From NCBI RefSeq assembly GCF_015706575.1, contig NW_024037074.1:32601334-32665333 (forward strand): a stretch of 64,000 bases of DNA, in the 5' to 3' direction. Made by a program: the position numbers and the translations under genes. The stretch comes from Patiria miniata (taxonomy: Eukaryota > Echinodermata > Asteroidea > Valvatida > Asterinidae). Positions 38,101 through 52,659 of the stretch are shown here, in pieces; position 1 is the stretch's first letter; every line of letters begins with the position of its first letter. The notes under the pieces are model-generated. The model saw nothing but the letters and a program-made list of their open reading frames with translations, was not told where the DNA came from and ran no database searches.

Positions 38101-41100
38101 TGGATTTTTGGGCCAAAACTTGGAATTTTGATGACCGCGGATATGGATTTTTTTTTTGTTTTGGGACATTTGGGTAAAAAACTGAAATGTTTTTCCTCCC
38201 TGGATCCTAGCTGTAGTGAGCTGAAATCTTCAGGGGATTCATTTCTGGCCTCTACCCACCTTGTGTGAACATTTGACTGAATTTCGTGAAGTTGGATTTT
38301 TGGGCCAAAACTTGGAATTTTGATGACCGCGGATATGGATTTTTTTTTTAGTTTTGGGACATTTGGGTAAAAAACTGAAATGTTTTTTTCCTCCCTGGAT
38401 CCTAGCTGTAGTGAGCTGAAATCTTCAGGGGATTCATTTTCTGGCCTCTACCCACCTGTGTGAACATTTGACTGAATTTCGTGAAGTTGGATTTTTGGGC
38501 CAAAACTTGGAATTTTTGATGACCGCGGATATGGATTTTTTTTAGTTTTGGGACATTTGGGTAAAAAACTGAAATGTTTTTTTCCTCCCTGGATCCTAGC
38601 TGTAGTGAGCTGAAATCTTCAGGGGATTCATTTCTGGCCTCTACCCACCTTGTGTGAACATTTGACTGAATTTCGTGAAGTTGGATTTTGGGCCAAAACT
38701 TGGAATTTTTGATGACCGCGGATATGGATTTTTTTTAGTTTGGGACATTTGGGTAAAAAACTGAAATTTTTTTTCCTCCCTGGATCCTAGCTGTAGTGAG
38801 CTGAAATCTTCAGGGGATTCATTTCTGGCCTCTACCCAACTTGTGTGTGAACATTTGACTGAATTTCGTGAAGTTGGATTTTTGGCCAAAACTTGGAATT
38901 TTTGATGACCGCGGATATGGATTTTTTTTTTAGTTTTGGGACATTTGGGTAAAAAACTGAAATGTTTTTTTCCTCCCTGGATCCTAGCTGTAGTGAGCTG
39001 AAATCTTCAGGGGATTCATTTCTGGCCTCTACCCACTTGTGTGAACATTTGACTGAATTTCGTGAAGTTGGATTTTTGGGCCAAAACTTGGAATTTTTGA
39101 TGACCGCGGATATGGATTTTTTTTGGTTTTTGGACATTTGGGTAAAAAACCTGAAATGTTTTTCCTCCCTGGATCCTAGCTGTAGTGAGCTGAAATCTTC
39201 AGGGGATTCATTTCTGGCCTCTACCCACCTTGTGTGAACATTTGACTGAATTTCGTGAAGTTGGATTTTGGGCCAAAAACTTGGAATTTTTGATGACCGC
39301 GGATATGGATTTTTTTTTAGTTTTGGGACATTTGGGTAAAAAAACTGAAATTTTTTTTCCTCCCTGGATCCTAGCTGTAGTGAGCTGAAATCTTCAGGAT
39401 TCATTTCTGGCCTCTACCCACCTGTGTGAACATTTGACTGAATTTCGTGAAGTTGGATTTTTGGGCCAAAACTTGGAATTTTTGATGACCGCGGATATGG
39501 ATTTTTTTTTAGTTTTGGGACATTTGGGTAAAAAAACTGAAATGTTTTTTTCCTCCTGGATCCTAGCTGTAGTGAGCTGAAATCTTCAGGGGATTCATTT
39601 CTGGCCTCTACCCACCTTGTGTGAACATTTGACTGAATTCGTGAAGTTGGATTTTGGGCCAAAACTTGGAATTTTTGATGACCGCGGATATGGATTTTTT
39701 TTTGGTTTTTGGACATTTGGGTAAAAAACTGAAAGTTTTTTCCTCCCTGGATCCTAGCTGTAGTGAGCTGAAATCTTCAGGGGATTCATTTCTGCCTCTA
39801 CCCACCTTGTGTGAACATTTGACTGAATTCGTGAAGTTGGATTTTTGGGCCAAAACTTGGAATTTTTGATGACCGCGGATATGGATTTTTTTTAGTTTTG
39901 GGACATTTGGGTAAAAAACTGAAATGTTTTTTTCCTCCCTGGATCCTAGCTGTAGTGAGCTGAAATCTTCAGGGGATTCATTTCTGGCCTCTACCCACCT
40001 TGTGTGAACATTTGACTGAATTTCGTGAAGTTGGATTTTGGGCCAAAACTTGGAATTTTTGATGACCGCGGATATGGATTTTTTTTAGTTTTGGGACATT
40101 TGGGTAAAAAACTGAAATGTTTTTTCCTCCCTGGATCCTAGCTGTAGTGAGCTGAAATCTTCAGGGATTCATTTCTGGCCTCTACCCACCTTGTGTGAAC
40201 ATTTGACTGAATTTCGTGAAGTAGTTGGATTTTTGGGCCAAAACTTGGAATTTTTGATGACCGCGGATATGGATTTTTTTTTAGTTTTGGGACATTTGGG
40301 TAAAAACTGAAATGTTTTTTCCTCCCTGGATCCTAGCTGTAGTGAGCTGAAATCTTCAGGGGATTCATTTCTGGCCTCTACCACCTTGTGTGAACATTTG
40401 ACTGAATTTCGTGAAGTTGGATTTTTGGGCCAAAACTTGGAATTTTTGATGACCGCGGATATGGATTTTTTTTTAGTTTTTGGACATTTGGGTAAAAAAC
40501 CTGAAATGTTTTTTCCTCCCTGGATCCTAGCTGTAGTGAGCTGAAATCTTCAGGGGATTCATTTCTGGCCTCTACCCACCTTGTGTGAACATTTGACTGA
40601 ATTTCGTGAAGTTGGATTTTTGGGCCAAAACTTGGAATTTTTGATGACCGCGGATATGGATTTTTTTTAGTTTTGGGACATTTGGGTAAAAAACTGAAAT
40701 GTTTTTTTCCTCCCTGGATCCTAGCTGTAGTGAGCTGAAATCTTCAGGGGATTCATTTCTGGCCTCTACCCACCTTGTGTGAACATTTGACTGAATTTCG
40801 TGAAGTTGGATTTTTGGGCCAAAACTTGGAATTTTTGATGACCGCGGATATGGATTTTTTTTAGTTTTGGACATTTGGGTAAAAACTGAAATGTTTTTTC
40901 CTCCCTGGATCCTAGCTGTAGTGAGCTGAAATCTTCAGGGGATTCATTTCTGGCCTCTACCCACCTTGTGTGAACATTTGACTGAATTTCGTGAAGTTGG
41001 ATTTTGGGCCAAAAATGGAATTTTTGATGACCGCGGATATGGATTTTTTTTAGTTTTGGGACATTTGGGTAAAAAACTGAAATGTTTTTTTCCTCCCTGG

Positions 41101-44100
41101 ATCCTAGCTGTAGTGAGCTGAAATCTTCAGGGGATTCATTTCTGGCCTCTACCCACCTTGTGTGAACATTTGACTGAATTTTCGTGAAGTTGGATTTTTG
41201 GGCCAAAACTTGGAATTTTTGATGACCGCGGATATGGATTTTTTTTAGTTTTGGGACATTTGGGTAAAAAACTGAAATGTTTTTTTCCTCCCTGGATCCT
41301 AGCTGTAGTGAGCTGAAATCTTCAGGGGATTCATTTCTGGCCTCTACCCACCTTGTGTGAACATTTGACTGAATTTCGTGAAGTTGGATTTTTGGGCCAA
41401 AACTTGGAATTTTTGATGACCGCGGATATGGATTTTTTTTGGTTTTTGGACATTTGGGTAAAAAACTGAAATGTTTTTTCCTCCCTGGATCCTAGCTGTA
41501 GTGAGCTGAAATCTTCAGGGGATTCATTTCTGGCCTCTACCCACCTTGTGTGAACATTTGACTGAATTTCGTGAAGTTGGATTTTTGGGCAAAACTTGGA
41601 ATTTTTGATGACCGCGGATATGGATTTTTTTTTAGTTTTGGGACATTTGGGTAAAAAATGAAATGTTTTTTTTCCTCCCTGGATCCTAGCTGTAGTGAGC
41701 TGAAATCTTCAGGGGATTCATTTCTGGCCTCTACCCACCTTGTGTGAACATTTGACTGAATTTCGTGAAGTTGGATTTTTGGGCCAAAACTTGGAATTTT
41801 TGATGACCGCGGATATGGATTTTTTTTAGTTTGGGACATTTGGGTAAAAAACTGAATGTTTTTTTTCCTCCCTGGATCCTAGCTGTAGTGAGCTGAAATC
41901 TTCAGGGGATTCATTTCTGGCCTCTACCCACCTTGTGTGAACATTTGACTGAATTTCGTGAAGTTGGATTTTTGGGCCAAAACTTGGAATTTTTGATGAC
42001 CGCGGATATGGATTTTTTTTTGGTTTTGGAGGGGGACATTTGGGTAAAACTGAAATGTTTTTTCCTCCCTGGATCCTAGCTGTAGTGAGCTGAAATCTTC
42101 AGGGGATTCATTTCTGGCCTCTACCCACCTTGTGTGAACATTTGACTGAATTTCGTGAAGTTGGATTTTTGGGCCAAAACTTGGAAATTTTTGATGACCG
42201 CGGGTATGGATTTTTTTTTAGTTTTGGGACATTTGGGTAAAAAACTGAAATTTTTTTTCCTCCCTGGATCCTAGCTGTAGTGAGCTGAAATCTTCAGGGG
42301 ATTCATTTCTGGCCTCTACCCACCTTGTGTGAACATTTGACTGAATTTCGTGTGAAGTTGGATTTTTGGGCCAAAACTTGGAATTTTTGATGACCGCGGA
42401 TATGGATTTTTTTTAGTTTTGGACATTTGGGTAAAAAACTGAAATGTTTTTTTCCTCCTGGATCCTAGCTGTAGTGAGCTGAAATCTTCAGGGGATTCAT
42501 TTCTGGCCTCTACCCACCTTGTGTGAACATTTGACTGAATTTCGTGAAGTTGGATTTTTGGGCCAAAACTTGGAATTTTTGATGACCGCGGATATGGATT
42601 TTTTTTTGGTTTTGGACATTTGGGTAAAAAACTGAAATGTTTTTTTCCCTGGATCCTAGCTGTAGTGAGCTGAAATCTTCAGGGGATTCATTTCTGGCCT
42701 CTACCCACCTGTGTGAACATTTGACTGAATTTCGTGAAGTTGGATTTTGGGCCAAAACTTGGAATTTTGATGACCGCGGATATGGATTTTTTTTTTGGTT
42801 TTGGGACATTTGGGTAAAAAACTGAAATGTTTTTTCCTCCCTGGATCCTAGCTGTAGTGAGCTGAAATCTTCAGGGATTCACTGGCCTCTACCCACCTTG
42901 TGTGAACATTTGACTGAATTTCGTGAAGTTGGATTTTTGGGCCAAAACTTGGAATTTTTGATGACCGCGGATATGGATTTTTTTTTAGTTTTGGGACATT
43001 TGGGTAAAAAAACTGAAATTTTTTTCCTCCCTGGATCCTAGCTGTAGTGAGCTGAAATCTTCAGGGGATTCATTTCTGGCCTCTACCCACCTTGTGTGAA
43101 CATTTGACTGAATTTCGTGAAGTTGGATTTTTGGGCCAAAACTTGGAATTTTTGATGACCGCGGATATGGATTTTTTTTAGTTTTGGGACATTTGGGTAA
43201 AAACTGAAATGTTTTTTCCTCCCTGGATCCTAGCTGTAGTGAGCTGAAATCTTCAGGGGATTCATTTCTGGCCTCTACCCACCTTGTGTGAACATTTGAC
43301 TGAATTTCGTGAAGTTGGATTTTTTGGGCCAAAACTTGGAATTTTTGATGACCGCGGATATGGATTTTTTTTAGGTTTTGGGACATTTGGGTAAAAAACT
43401 GAAATTTTTTTTTCCTCCCTGGATCCTAGCTGTAGTGAGCTGAAATCTTCAGGGGATTCATTTTTCTGGCCTCTACCCACCTTGTGTGAACATTTGACTG
43501 AATTTCGTGAAGTTGGATTTTTGGGCCAAAACTTGGAATTTTTGATGACCGCGGATATGGATTTTTTTTTAGTTTTGGGACATTTGGGTAAAAACTGAAA
43601 TGTTTTTTTCCTCCCTGGATCCTAGCTGTAGTGAGCTGAAATCTTCAGGGGATTCATTTCTGGCCTCTACCCACCTTGTGTGAACATTTGACTGAATTTC
43701 GTGAAGTTGGATTTTTGGGCCAAAACTTGGAATTTTGATGACCGCGGATATGGATTTTTTTTTTGGGTTTTGGACATTTGGGTAAAAACCTGAAATGTTT
43801 TTTCCTCCCTGGATCCTAGCTGTAGTGAGCTGAAATCTTCAGGGGATTCATTTCTGGCCTCTACCCACCTTGTGTGAACATTTGACTGAATTTCGTGATG
43901 TTGGATTTTTGGGCCAAAACTTGGAATTTTTGATGACCGCGGATATGGATTTTTTTTTAGTTTTGGGACATTTGGGTAAAAAACTGAAATTTTTTTTCCT
44001 CCCTGGATCCTAGCTGTAGTGAGCTGAAATCTTCAGGGGATTCATTTCTGGCCTCTACCCACCTTGTGTGAACATTTGACTGAATTTCGTGAAGTTGGAT

Positions 44101-47100
44101 TTTTGGGCCAAAACTTGGAATTTTTGATGACCGCGGATATGGATTTTTTTTTGGTTTTGGGACATTTGGGTAAAAAACTGAAATGTTTTTTCCTCCCTGG
44201 ATCCTAGCTGTAGTGAGCTGAAATCTTCAGGGGATTCATTTCTGGCCTCTACCCACCTTGTGTGAACATTTGACTGAATTCATCGTGAAGTTGGATTTTT
44301 GGGCCAAAACTTGGAATTTTTGATGACCGCGGATATGGATTTTTTTTGAGTTTTGGGACATTTGGGTAAAAAACTGAAATGTTTTTTCCTCCCTGGATCC
44401 TAGCTGTAGTGAGCTGAAATCTTCAGGGGATTCATTTCTGGCCTCTACCCACCTTGTGTGAACATTTGACTGAATTTCGTGAAGTTGGATTTTTGGGCCA
44501 AAACTTGGAATTTTTGATGACCGCGGATATGGATTTTTTTTAGTTTTGGGACATTTGGGTAAAAAACTGAAATGTTTTTTTCCTCCCTGGATCCTAGCTG
44601 TAGTGAGCTGAAATCTTCAGGGGATTCATTTCTGGCCTCTACCCACCTTGTGTGAACATTTGACTGAATTTCGTGTGAAGTTGGATTTTTGGGCCAAAAC
44701 TTGGAATTTTTGATGACCGCGGATATGGATTTTTTTTTTGGTTTTTGGACATTTGGGTAAAAACTGAAATGTTTTTTCCTCCCTGGATCCTAGCTGTAGT
44801 GAGCTGAAATCTTCAGGGGATTCATTTCTGGCCTCTACCCACCTTGTGTGAACATTTGACTGAATTTGTGAAGTTGGATTTTTGGGCCAAAACTTGGAAT
44901 TTTTGATGACCGCGGATATGGATTTTTTTTTAGTTTTGGGACATTTGGGTAAAAAACTGAAATGTTTTTTTCCTCCCTGGATCCTAGCTGTAGTGAGCTG
45001 AAATCTTCAGGGGATTCATTTCTGGCCTCTACCCACCTTGTGTGAACATTTGACTGAATTTCGTGAAGTTGGATTTTTGGGCCAAAACTTGGAATTTTTG
45101 ATGACCGCGGATATGGATTTTTTTTGAGTTTTGGGACATTTGGGTAAAAAACTGAAATGTTTTTTTCCTCCCTGGATCCTAGCTGTAGTGAGCTGAAATC
45201 TTCAGGGGATTCATTTCTGGCCTCTACCCACCTTGTGTGAACATTTGACTGAATTTCGTGAAGTTGGATTTTGGGCCAAAACTTGGAATTTTTGATGACC
45301 GCGGATATGGATTTTTTTTTAGTTTTGGGACATTTGGGTAAAAAACTGAAATGTTTTTTTCCTCCCTGGATCCTAGCTGTAGTGAGCTGAAATCTTCAGG
45401 GGATTCATTTCTGGCCTCTACCCACCTTGTGTGAACATTTGACTGAATTTCGTGAAGTTGGATTTTTGGGCCAAAACTTGGAATTTTTGATGACCGCGGA
45501 TATGGATTTTTTTTTGGTTTTGGGACATTTGGGTAAAAAACTGAAATGTTTTTTCCTCCCTGGATCCTAGCTGTAGTGAGCTGAAATCTTCAGGGGATTC
45601 ATTTCTGGCCTCTACCCACCTTGTGTGAACATTTGACTGAATTTCGTGAAGTTGGATTTTTGGGCCAAAACTTGGAATTTTTGATGACCGCGGATATGGA
45701 TTTTTTTTTAGTTTTGGGACATTTGGGTAAAAAACTGAAATGTTTTTTTTCCTCCCTGGATCCTAGCTGTAGTGAGCTGAAATCTTCAGGGGATTCATTT
45801 CTGGCCTCTACCCACCTTGTGTGAACATTTGACTGAATTTCGTGAAGTTGGATTTTTGGGCCAAAACTTGGAAATTTTGATGACCGCGGATATGGATTTT
45901 TTTGGTTTTTTGGGACATTTGGGTAAAAAAACTGAAATTTTTTTTCCTCCCTGGATCCTAGCTGTATGTAGTGAGCTGAAATCTTCAGGGGATTCATTTC
46001 TGGCCTCTACCCACCTTGTGTGAACATTTGACTGAATTTCGTGAAGTTGGATTTTTGGGCCAAAACTTGGAATTTTTGATGACCGCGGATATGGATTTTT
46101 TTTAGTTTTGGGACATTTGGGTAAAAAACTGAAATGTTTTTTTTCCTCCCTGGATCCTAGCTGTAGTGAGCTGAAATCTTCAGGGGATTCATTTCTGGCC
46201 TCTACCCACCTTGTGTGAACATTTGACTGAATTTCGTGAAGTTGGATTTTTGGGCCAAAACTTGGAATTTTGATGACCGCGGATATGGATTTTTTTTTAG
46301 TTTGGGACATTTGGGTAAAAACTGAAATGTTTTTTTCCTCCCTGGATCCTAGCTGTAGTGAGCTGAAATCTTCAGGGGATCATTTCTGGCCTCTACCCAC
46401 CTTGTGGAACATTTGACTGAATTTCGTGAAGTTGGATTTTTGGGCCAAAACTTGGAATTTTTGATGACCGCGGATATGGATTTTTTTTAGTTTTGGGACA
46501 TTTGGGTAAAAAACTGAAATGTTTTTTCCTCCCTGGATCCTAGCTGTAGTGAGCTGAAATCTTCAGGGGATTCATTTCTGGGCCTACCCACCTCGTGTGA
46601 ACATTTGACTGAATTTCGTGAAGTTGGATTTTTGGGCCAAAACTTGGAATTTTTGATGACCGCGGATATGGATTTTTTTTAGTTTTGGGACATTTGGGTA
46701 AAAAACTGAAATGTTTTTTCCTCCCTGGATCCTAGCTGTAGTGAGCTGAAATCTTCAGGGGATTCATTTCTGGCCTCTACCCACCTTGTGTGAACATTGA
46801 CTGAATTTCGTGAAGTTGGATTTTTGGGCCAAAACTTGGAATTTTTGATGACCGCGGATATGGATTTTTTTTGGTTTTTGGACATTTGGGTAAAAAACTG
46901 AAATGTTTTTTCCTCCCTGGATCCTAGCTGTAGTGAGCTGAAATCTTCAGGGATTCATTTCTGGCCTCTACCCACCTTGTGTGAACATTTGACTGAATTT
47001 CGTGAAGTTGGATTTTTGGGCCAAAACTTGGAATTTTTGATGACCGCGGATATGGATTTTTTTTTAGTTTTGGGACATTTGGGTAAAAACTGAAATGTTT

Positions 47101-50100
47101 TTTTCCTCCCTGGATCCTAGCTGTAGTGAGCTGAAATCTTCAGGGGATTCATTTCTGGCCTCTACCCACCTTGTGTGAACATTTGACTGAATTTCGTGAA
47201 GTTGGATTTTTGGGCCAAAACTTGGAAATTTTGATGACCGCGGATATGGATTTTTTTTTTAGTTTTGGGACATTTGGGTAAAAAACTGAATTTTTTTTCC
47301 TCCCTGGATCCTAGCTGTAGTGAGCTGAAATCTTCAGGGGATTCATTTCTGGCCTCTACCCACCTTGTGTGAACATTTGACTGAATTTCGTGAAGTTGGA
47401 TTTTTGGGCCAAAACTTGGAATTTTTGATGACCGCGGATATGGATTTTTTTTTAGTTTTGGGACATTTGGGTAAAAAACTGAAATGTTTTTTTCCTCCCT
47501 GGATCCTAGCTGTAGTGAGCTGAAATCTTCAGGGGATTCATTTCTGGCCTCTACCCACCTTGTGTGAACATTTGACTGAATTTCGTGAAGTTGGATTTTT
47601 GGGCCAAAACTTGGAATTTTGATGACCGCGGATATGGATTTTTTTTAGTTTTTGGGACATTTGGGTAAAAAACTGAAATTTTTTTTCCTCCCTGGATCCT
47701 AGCTGTAGTGAGCTGAAATCTTCAGGGGATTCATTTCTGGCCTCTACCCACCTTGTGTGAACATTTGACTGAATTTCGTGAAGTTGGATTTTGGGCCAAA
47801 ACTTGGAATTTTTGATGACCGCGGATATGGATTTTTTTTAGTTTTGGGACATTTGGGTAAAAAACTGAAATGTTTTTTCCTCCCTGGATCCTAGCTGTAG
47901 TGAGCTGAAATCTTCAGGGGATTCATTTCTGGCCTCTACCCACCTTGTGTGAACATTTGACTGAATTTCGTGAAGTTGGATTTTTGGGCCAAAACTTGGA
48001 ATTTTTGATGACCGCGGATATGGATTTTTTTTTGGTTTTTGGACATTTGGGTAAAAACCTGAAATGTTTTTCCTCCCTGGATCCTAGCTGTAGTGAGCTG
48101 AAATCTTCAGGGGATTCATTTCTGGCCTCTACCCACCTTGTGTGAACATTTGACTGAATTTCGTGAAGTTGGATTTTTGGGCAAAACTTGGAATTTTTGA
48201 TGACCGCGGATATGGATTTTTTTTTAGTTTTGGGACATTGGGTAAAAAACTGAAATGTTTTTTTCCTCCCTGGATCCTAGCTGTAGTGAGCTGAAATCTT
48301 CAGGGGATTCATTTCTGGCCTCTACCCACCTTGTGTGAACATTTGACTGAATTTCGTGAAGTTGGATTTTTGGGCCAAACTTGGAATTTTTGATGACCGC
48401 GGGATGGATTTTTTTTTAGTTTTGGGACATTTGGGTAAAAAACTGAAATGTTTTTTCCTCCCTGGATCCTAGCTGTAGTGAGCTGAAATCTTCAGGGGAT
48501 CATTTCTGGCCTCTACCACCTTGTGTGAACATTTGACTGAATTTCGTGAAGTTGGATTTTTGGGCCAAAACTTGGAATTTTTGATGACCGCGGATATGGA
48601 TTTTTTTTGGTTTTTGGACATTTGGGTAAAAACCTGAAATGTTTTTTCCTCCCTGGATCCTAGCTGTAGTGAGCTGAAATCTTCAGGGATTCATTTCTGG
48701 CCTCTACCCACCTTGTGTGAACATTTGACTGAATTTCGTGAATGAAGTTGGATTTGGGCCAAAACTTGGAATTTTTGATGACCGCGGATATGGATTTTTT
48801 TTGTTTTGGGACATTTGGGTAAAAAACTGAAAGTTTTTTTCCTCCCTGGATCCTAGCTGTAGTGAGCTGAAATCTTCAGGGGATTCATTTCTGGCCTCTA
48901 CCCACCTTGTGTGAACATTTGACTGAATTTCGTGAAGTTGGATTTTTGGGCCAAAACTTGGAATTTTTGATGACCGCGGATATGGATTTTTTTAGTTTTG
49001 GGACATTTGGGTAAAAAACTGAAATTTTTTTTTCCTCCCTGGATCCTAGCTGTAGTGAGCTGAAATCTTCAGGGGATTCATTTCTGGCCTCTACCCACCT
49101 TGTGTGAACATTTGACTGAATTTCGTGAAGTTGGATTTTGGGCCAAAACTTGGAATTTTTGATGACCGCGGATATGGATTTTTTTTTTAGTTTTGGGACA
49201 TTGGGTAAAAACTGAAATGTTTTTTCCTCCCTGGATCCTAGCTGTAGTGAGCTGAAATCTTCAGGGGATTCATTTCTGGCCTCTACCCACCTTGTGTGAA
49301 CATTTGACTGAATTTCGTGAAGTTGGATTTTTGGGCCAAAACTTGGAATTTTTGATGACCGCGGATATGGATTTTTTTTAGTTTTGGGACATTTGGGTAA
49401 AAAACTGAAATGTTTTTTTCCTCCTGGATCCTAGCTGTAGTGAGCTGAAATCTTCAGGGGATTCATTTCTGGCCTCTACCCACCTTGTGTGAACATTTGA
49501 CTGAATTTCGTGAAGTTGGATTTTTGGGCCAAAACTTGGAATTTTTGATGACCGCGGATATGGATTTTTTTTTAGTTTTGGGACATTTGGGTAAAAAACT
49601 GAAATGTTTTTTTCCTCCCTGGATCCTAGCTGTAGTGAGCTGAAATCTTCAGGGGATTCATTTCTGGCCTCTACCCACCTTGTGTGAACATTTGACTGAA
49701 TTTCGTGAAGTTGGATTTTTGGGCCAAAACTTGGAATTTTTGATGACCGCGGATATGGATTTTTTTTTGGTTTTGGGACATTTGGGTAAAAAACTGAAAT
49801 GTTTTTTCCTCCCTGGATCCTAGCTGTAGTGAGCTGAAATCTTCAGGGGATTCATTTCTGGCCTCTACCCACCTTGTGTGAACATTTGACTGAATTTGTG
49901 AAGTTGGATTTTTGGCCAAAACTTGGAATTTTTGATGACCGCGGATATGGATTTTTTTTTAGTTTTGGGACATTTGGGTAAAAAACTGAAATGTTTTTTT
50001 CCTCCCTGGATCCTAGCTGTAGTGAGCTGAAATCTTCAGGGGATTCATTTCTGGCCTCTACCCACCTTGTGTGAACATTTGACTGAATTTCGTGAAGTTG

Positions 50101-51361
50101 GATTTTTGGGCCAAAACTTGGAATTTTTGATGACCGCGGATATGGATTTTTTTTAGTTTGGGACATTTGGGTAAAAAACTGAAATTTTTTTTCCTCCCTG
50201 GATCCTAGCTGTAGTGAGCTGAAATCTTCAGGGGATTCATTTCTGGCCTCTACCCACCTTGTGTGAACATTTGACTGAATTTCGTGAAGTTGGATTTTTG
50301 GGCCAAAACTTGGAATTTTTGATGACCGCGGATATGGATTTTTTTTTGGTTTTTGGACATTTGGGTAAAAAACTGAAATGTTTTTTCCTCCCTGGATCCT
50401 AGCTGTAGTGAGCTGAAATCTTCAGGGGATTCATTTTGGCCTCTACCCACCTTGTGTGAACATTTGACTGAATTTCGTGAAGTTGGATTTTTGGGCCAAA
50501 ACTTGGAATTTTGATGACCGCGGATATGGATTTTTTTTTGGTTTGGGACATTTGGGTAAAAACTGAAATTGTTTTTTCCTCCCTGGATCCTAGCTGTAGT
50601 GAGCCGAAATCTTCAGGGGATTCATTTCTGGCCTCTACCCACCTTGTGTGAACATTTGACTGAATTTCGTGAAGTTGGATTTTTGGGCCAAAACTTGGAA
50701 TTTTTGATGACCGCGGATATGGATTTTTTTTTAGTTTTGGGGACATTTGGGTAAAAAACTGAAATGTTTTTTTCCTCCCTGGATCCTAGCTGTAGTGAGC
50801 TGAAATCTTCAGGGGATTCATTTCTGGCCTCTACCCACCTCGTGTGAACATTTGACTGAATTTCGTGAAGTTGGATTTTTGGGCCAAAACTTGGAATTTT
50901 TGATGACCGCGGATATGGATTTTTTTTTAGTTTTGGGACATTTGGGTAAAAAACTGAAATTTTTTTTCCTCCCTGGATCCTAGCTGTAGTGAGCTGAAAT
51001 CTTCAGGGGATTCATTTCTGGCCTCTACCCACCTTGTGTGAACATTTGACTGAATTTCGTGAAGTTGGATTTTTTGGGCCAAAACTTGGAATTTTTGATG
51101 ACCGCGGATATGGATTTTTTTTTAGTTTTGGGACATTTGGGTAAAAAACTGAAATGTTTTTTTCCTCCCTGGATCCTAGCTGTAGTGAGCTGAAATCTTC
51201 AGGGATTCATTTCTGGCCTCTACCCACCTTGTGTGAACATTTGACTGAATTTCGTGAAGTTGGATTTTTGGGCCAAAACTTGGAATTTTGATGACGCGGA
51301 TATGGATTTTTTTTTAGTTTTGGGACATTTGGGTAAAAAACTGAAATGTTTTTTCCTCCCT

Positions 51362-51544
51362 GGATCCTAGCTGTAGTGAGCTGAAATCTTCAGGGGATTC
51401 ATTTACCCACCTTGTGTGAACATTTGACTGAATTTTGTGAAGTTGGGGATTTTTGGCCAAAACTTGGAATTTTTGATGACCGCGGATATGGATTTTTTTT
51501 TGGTTTTGGGATTTGGTAAAAACTGAAATGTTTTTTTCCTCCCT
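51362..51544 (+). repeat. Short, multiply altered monomer (183 bp)
   Basis: This unit has lost the CTGGCCTCT block (ATTCATTT runs directly into ACCCACC at about 51404), reads TTTTGTG for TTTCGTG (C to T at the CpG, 51436), has an expanded GGGG before ATTTTTGG, lacks one G of GGGCC, and reads TTTGGGATTTGGTAAAA with ACAT and a G missing near 51510-51518. It is among the most altered units in the window while its neighbours are near consensus. Confidence 0.8.
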
Positions 51545-52659
51545 GGATCCTAGCTGTAGTGAGCTGAAATCTTCAGGGGATTCATTTCTGGCCTCTACCC
51601 ACCTTGTGTGAACATTTGACTGAATTTCGTGAAGTTGATTTTTGGGCCAAAACTTGGAAATTTTGATGACCGCGGGATGGATTTTTTTTTAGTTTTTGGG
51701 ACATTTGGGTAAAAACTGAAATGTTTTTTTCCTCCCTGGATCCTAGCTGTAGTGAGCTGAAATCTTCAGGGGATTCATTTCTGGCCTCTACCCACCTTGT
51801 GTGAACATTTGACTGAATTTCGTGAAGTTGGATTTTTGGGCCAAAACTTGGAATTTTTGATGACCGCGGATATGGATTTTTTTTGGTTTTGGGACATTTG
51901 GGTAAAAAACTGAAATGTTTTTTTCCTCCCTGGATCCTAGCTGTAGTGAGCTGAAATCTTCAGGGGATTCATTTCTGGCCTCTACCCACCTTGTGAACAT
52001 TTGACTGAATTTTGTGAAGTTGGATTTTTGGGCCAAAACTTGGAATTTTTGATGACCGCGGATATGGATTTTTTTTTAGTTTTGGGACATTTGGGTAAAA
52101 ACTGAAATGTTTTTTCCTCCCTGGATCCTAGCTGTAGTGAGCTGAAATCTTCAGGGGATTCATTTCTGGCCTCTACCCACCTTGTGTGAACATTTGACTG
52201 AATTTCGTGAAGTTGGATTTTTGGGCCAAAACTTGGAATTTTTGATGACCGCGGGATATGGATTTTTTTTTTAGTTTTGGGACATTTGGTAAAAAACTGA
52301 AATGTTTTTTTCCTCCCTGGATCCTAGCTGTAGTGAGCTGAAATCTTCAGGGGATTCATTTCTGGCCTCTACCCACCTTGTGTGAACATTTGACTGAATT
52401 TCGTGAAGTTGGATTTTTGGGCCAAAACTTGGATTTTTGATGACCGCGGATATGGATTTTTTTTGGTTTTGGACATTTGGGTAAAAAACCTGAAATGTTT
52501 TTTCCTCCCTGGATCCTAGCTGTAGTGAGCTGAAATCTTCAGGGGATTCATTTCTGGCCTCTACCCACCTCGTGTGAACATTTGACTGAATTTCGTGAAG
52601 TTGGATTTTTGGGCCAAAACTTGGAATTTTTGATGACCGCGGATATGGATTTTTTTTTA

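Larger units (their letters stand above)
29920..44200 (+). repeat. GAG-free domain of the array
   Basis: About 74 consecutive units contain no GAG-type monomer, although 20 occur in the preceding 30 kb. AG remains the majority. GG, single-G or no-G forms fill the minority, and the four-unit phase is still visible: GG or no-AG at 31410, 32179, 32949, 34501, 36048, about 37581, 39125, 41440 and 43767, spaced by 4, 8 or 12 monomers. The limits are the last GAG at 29865 and the next at 44348. Confidence 0.65.
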
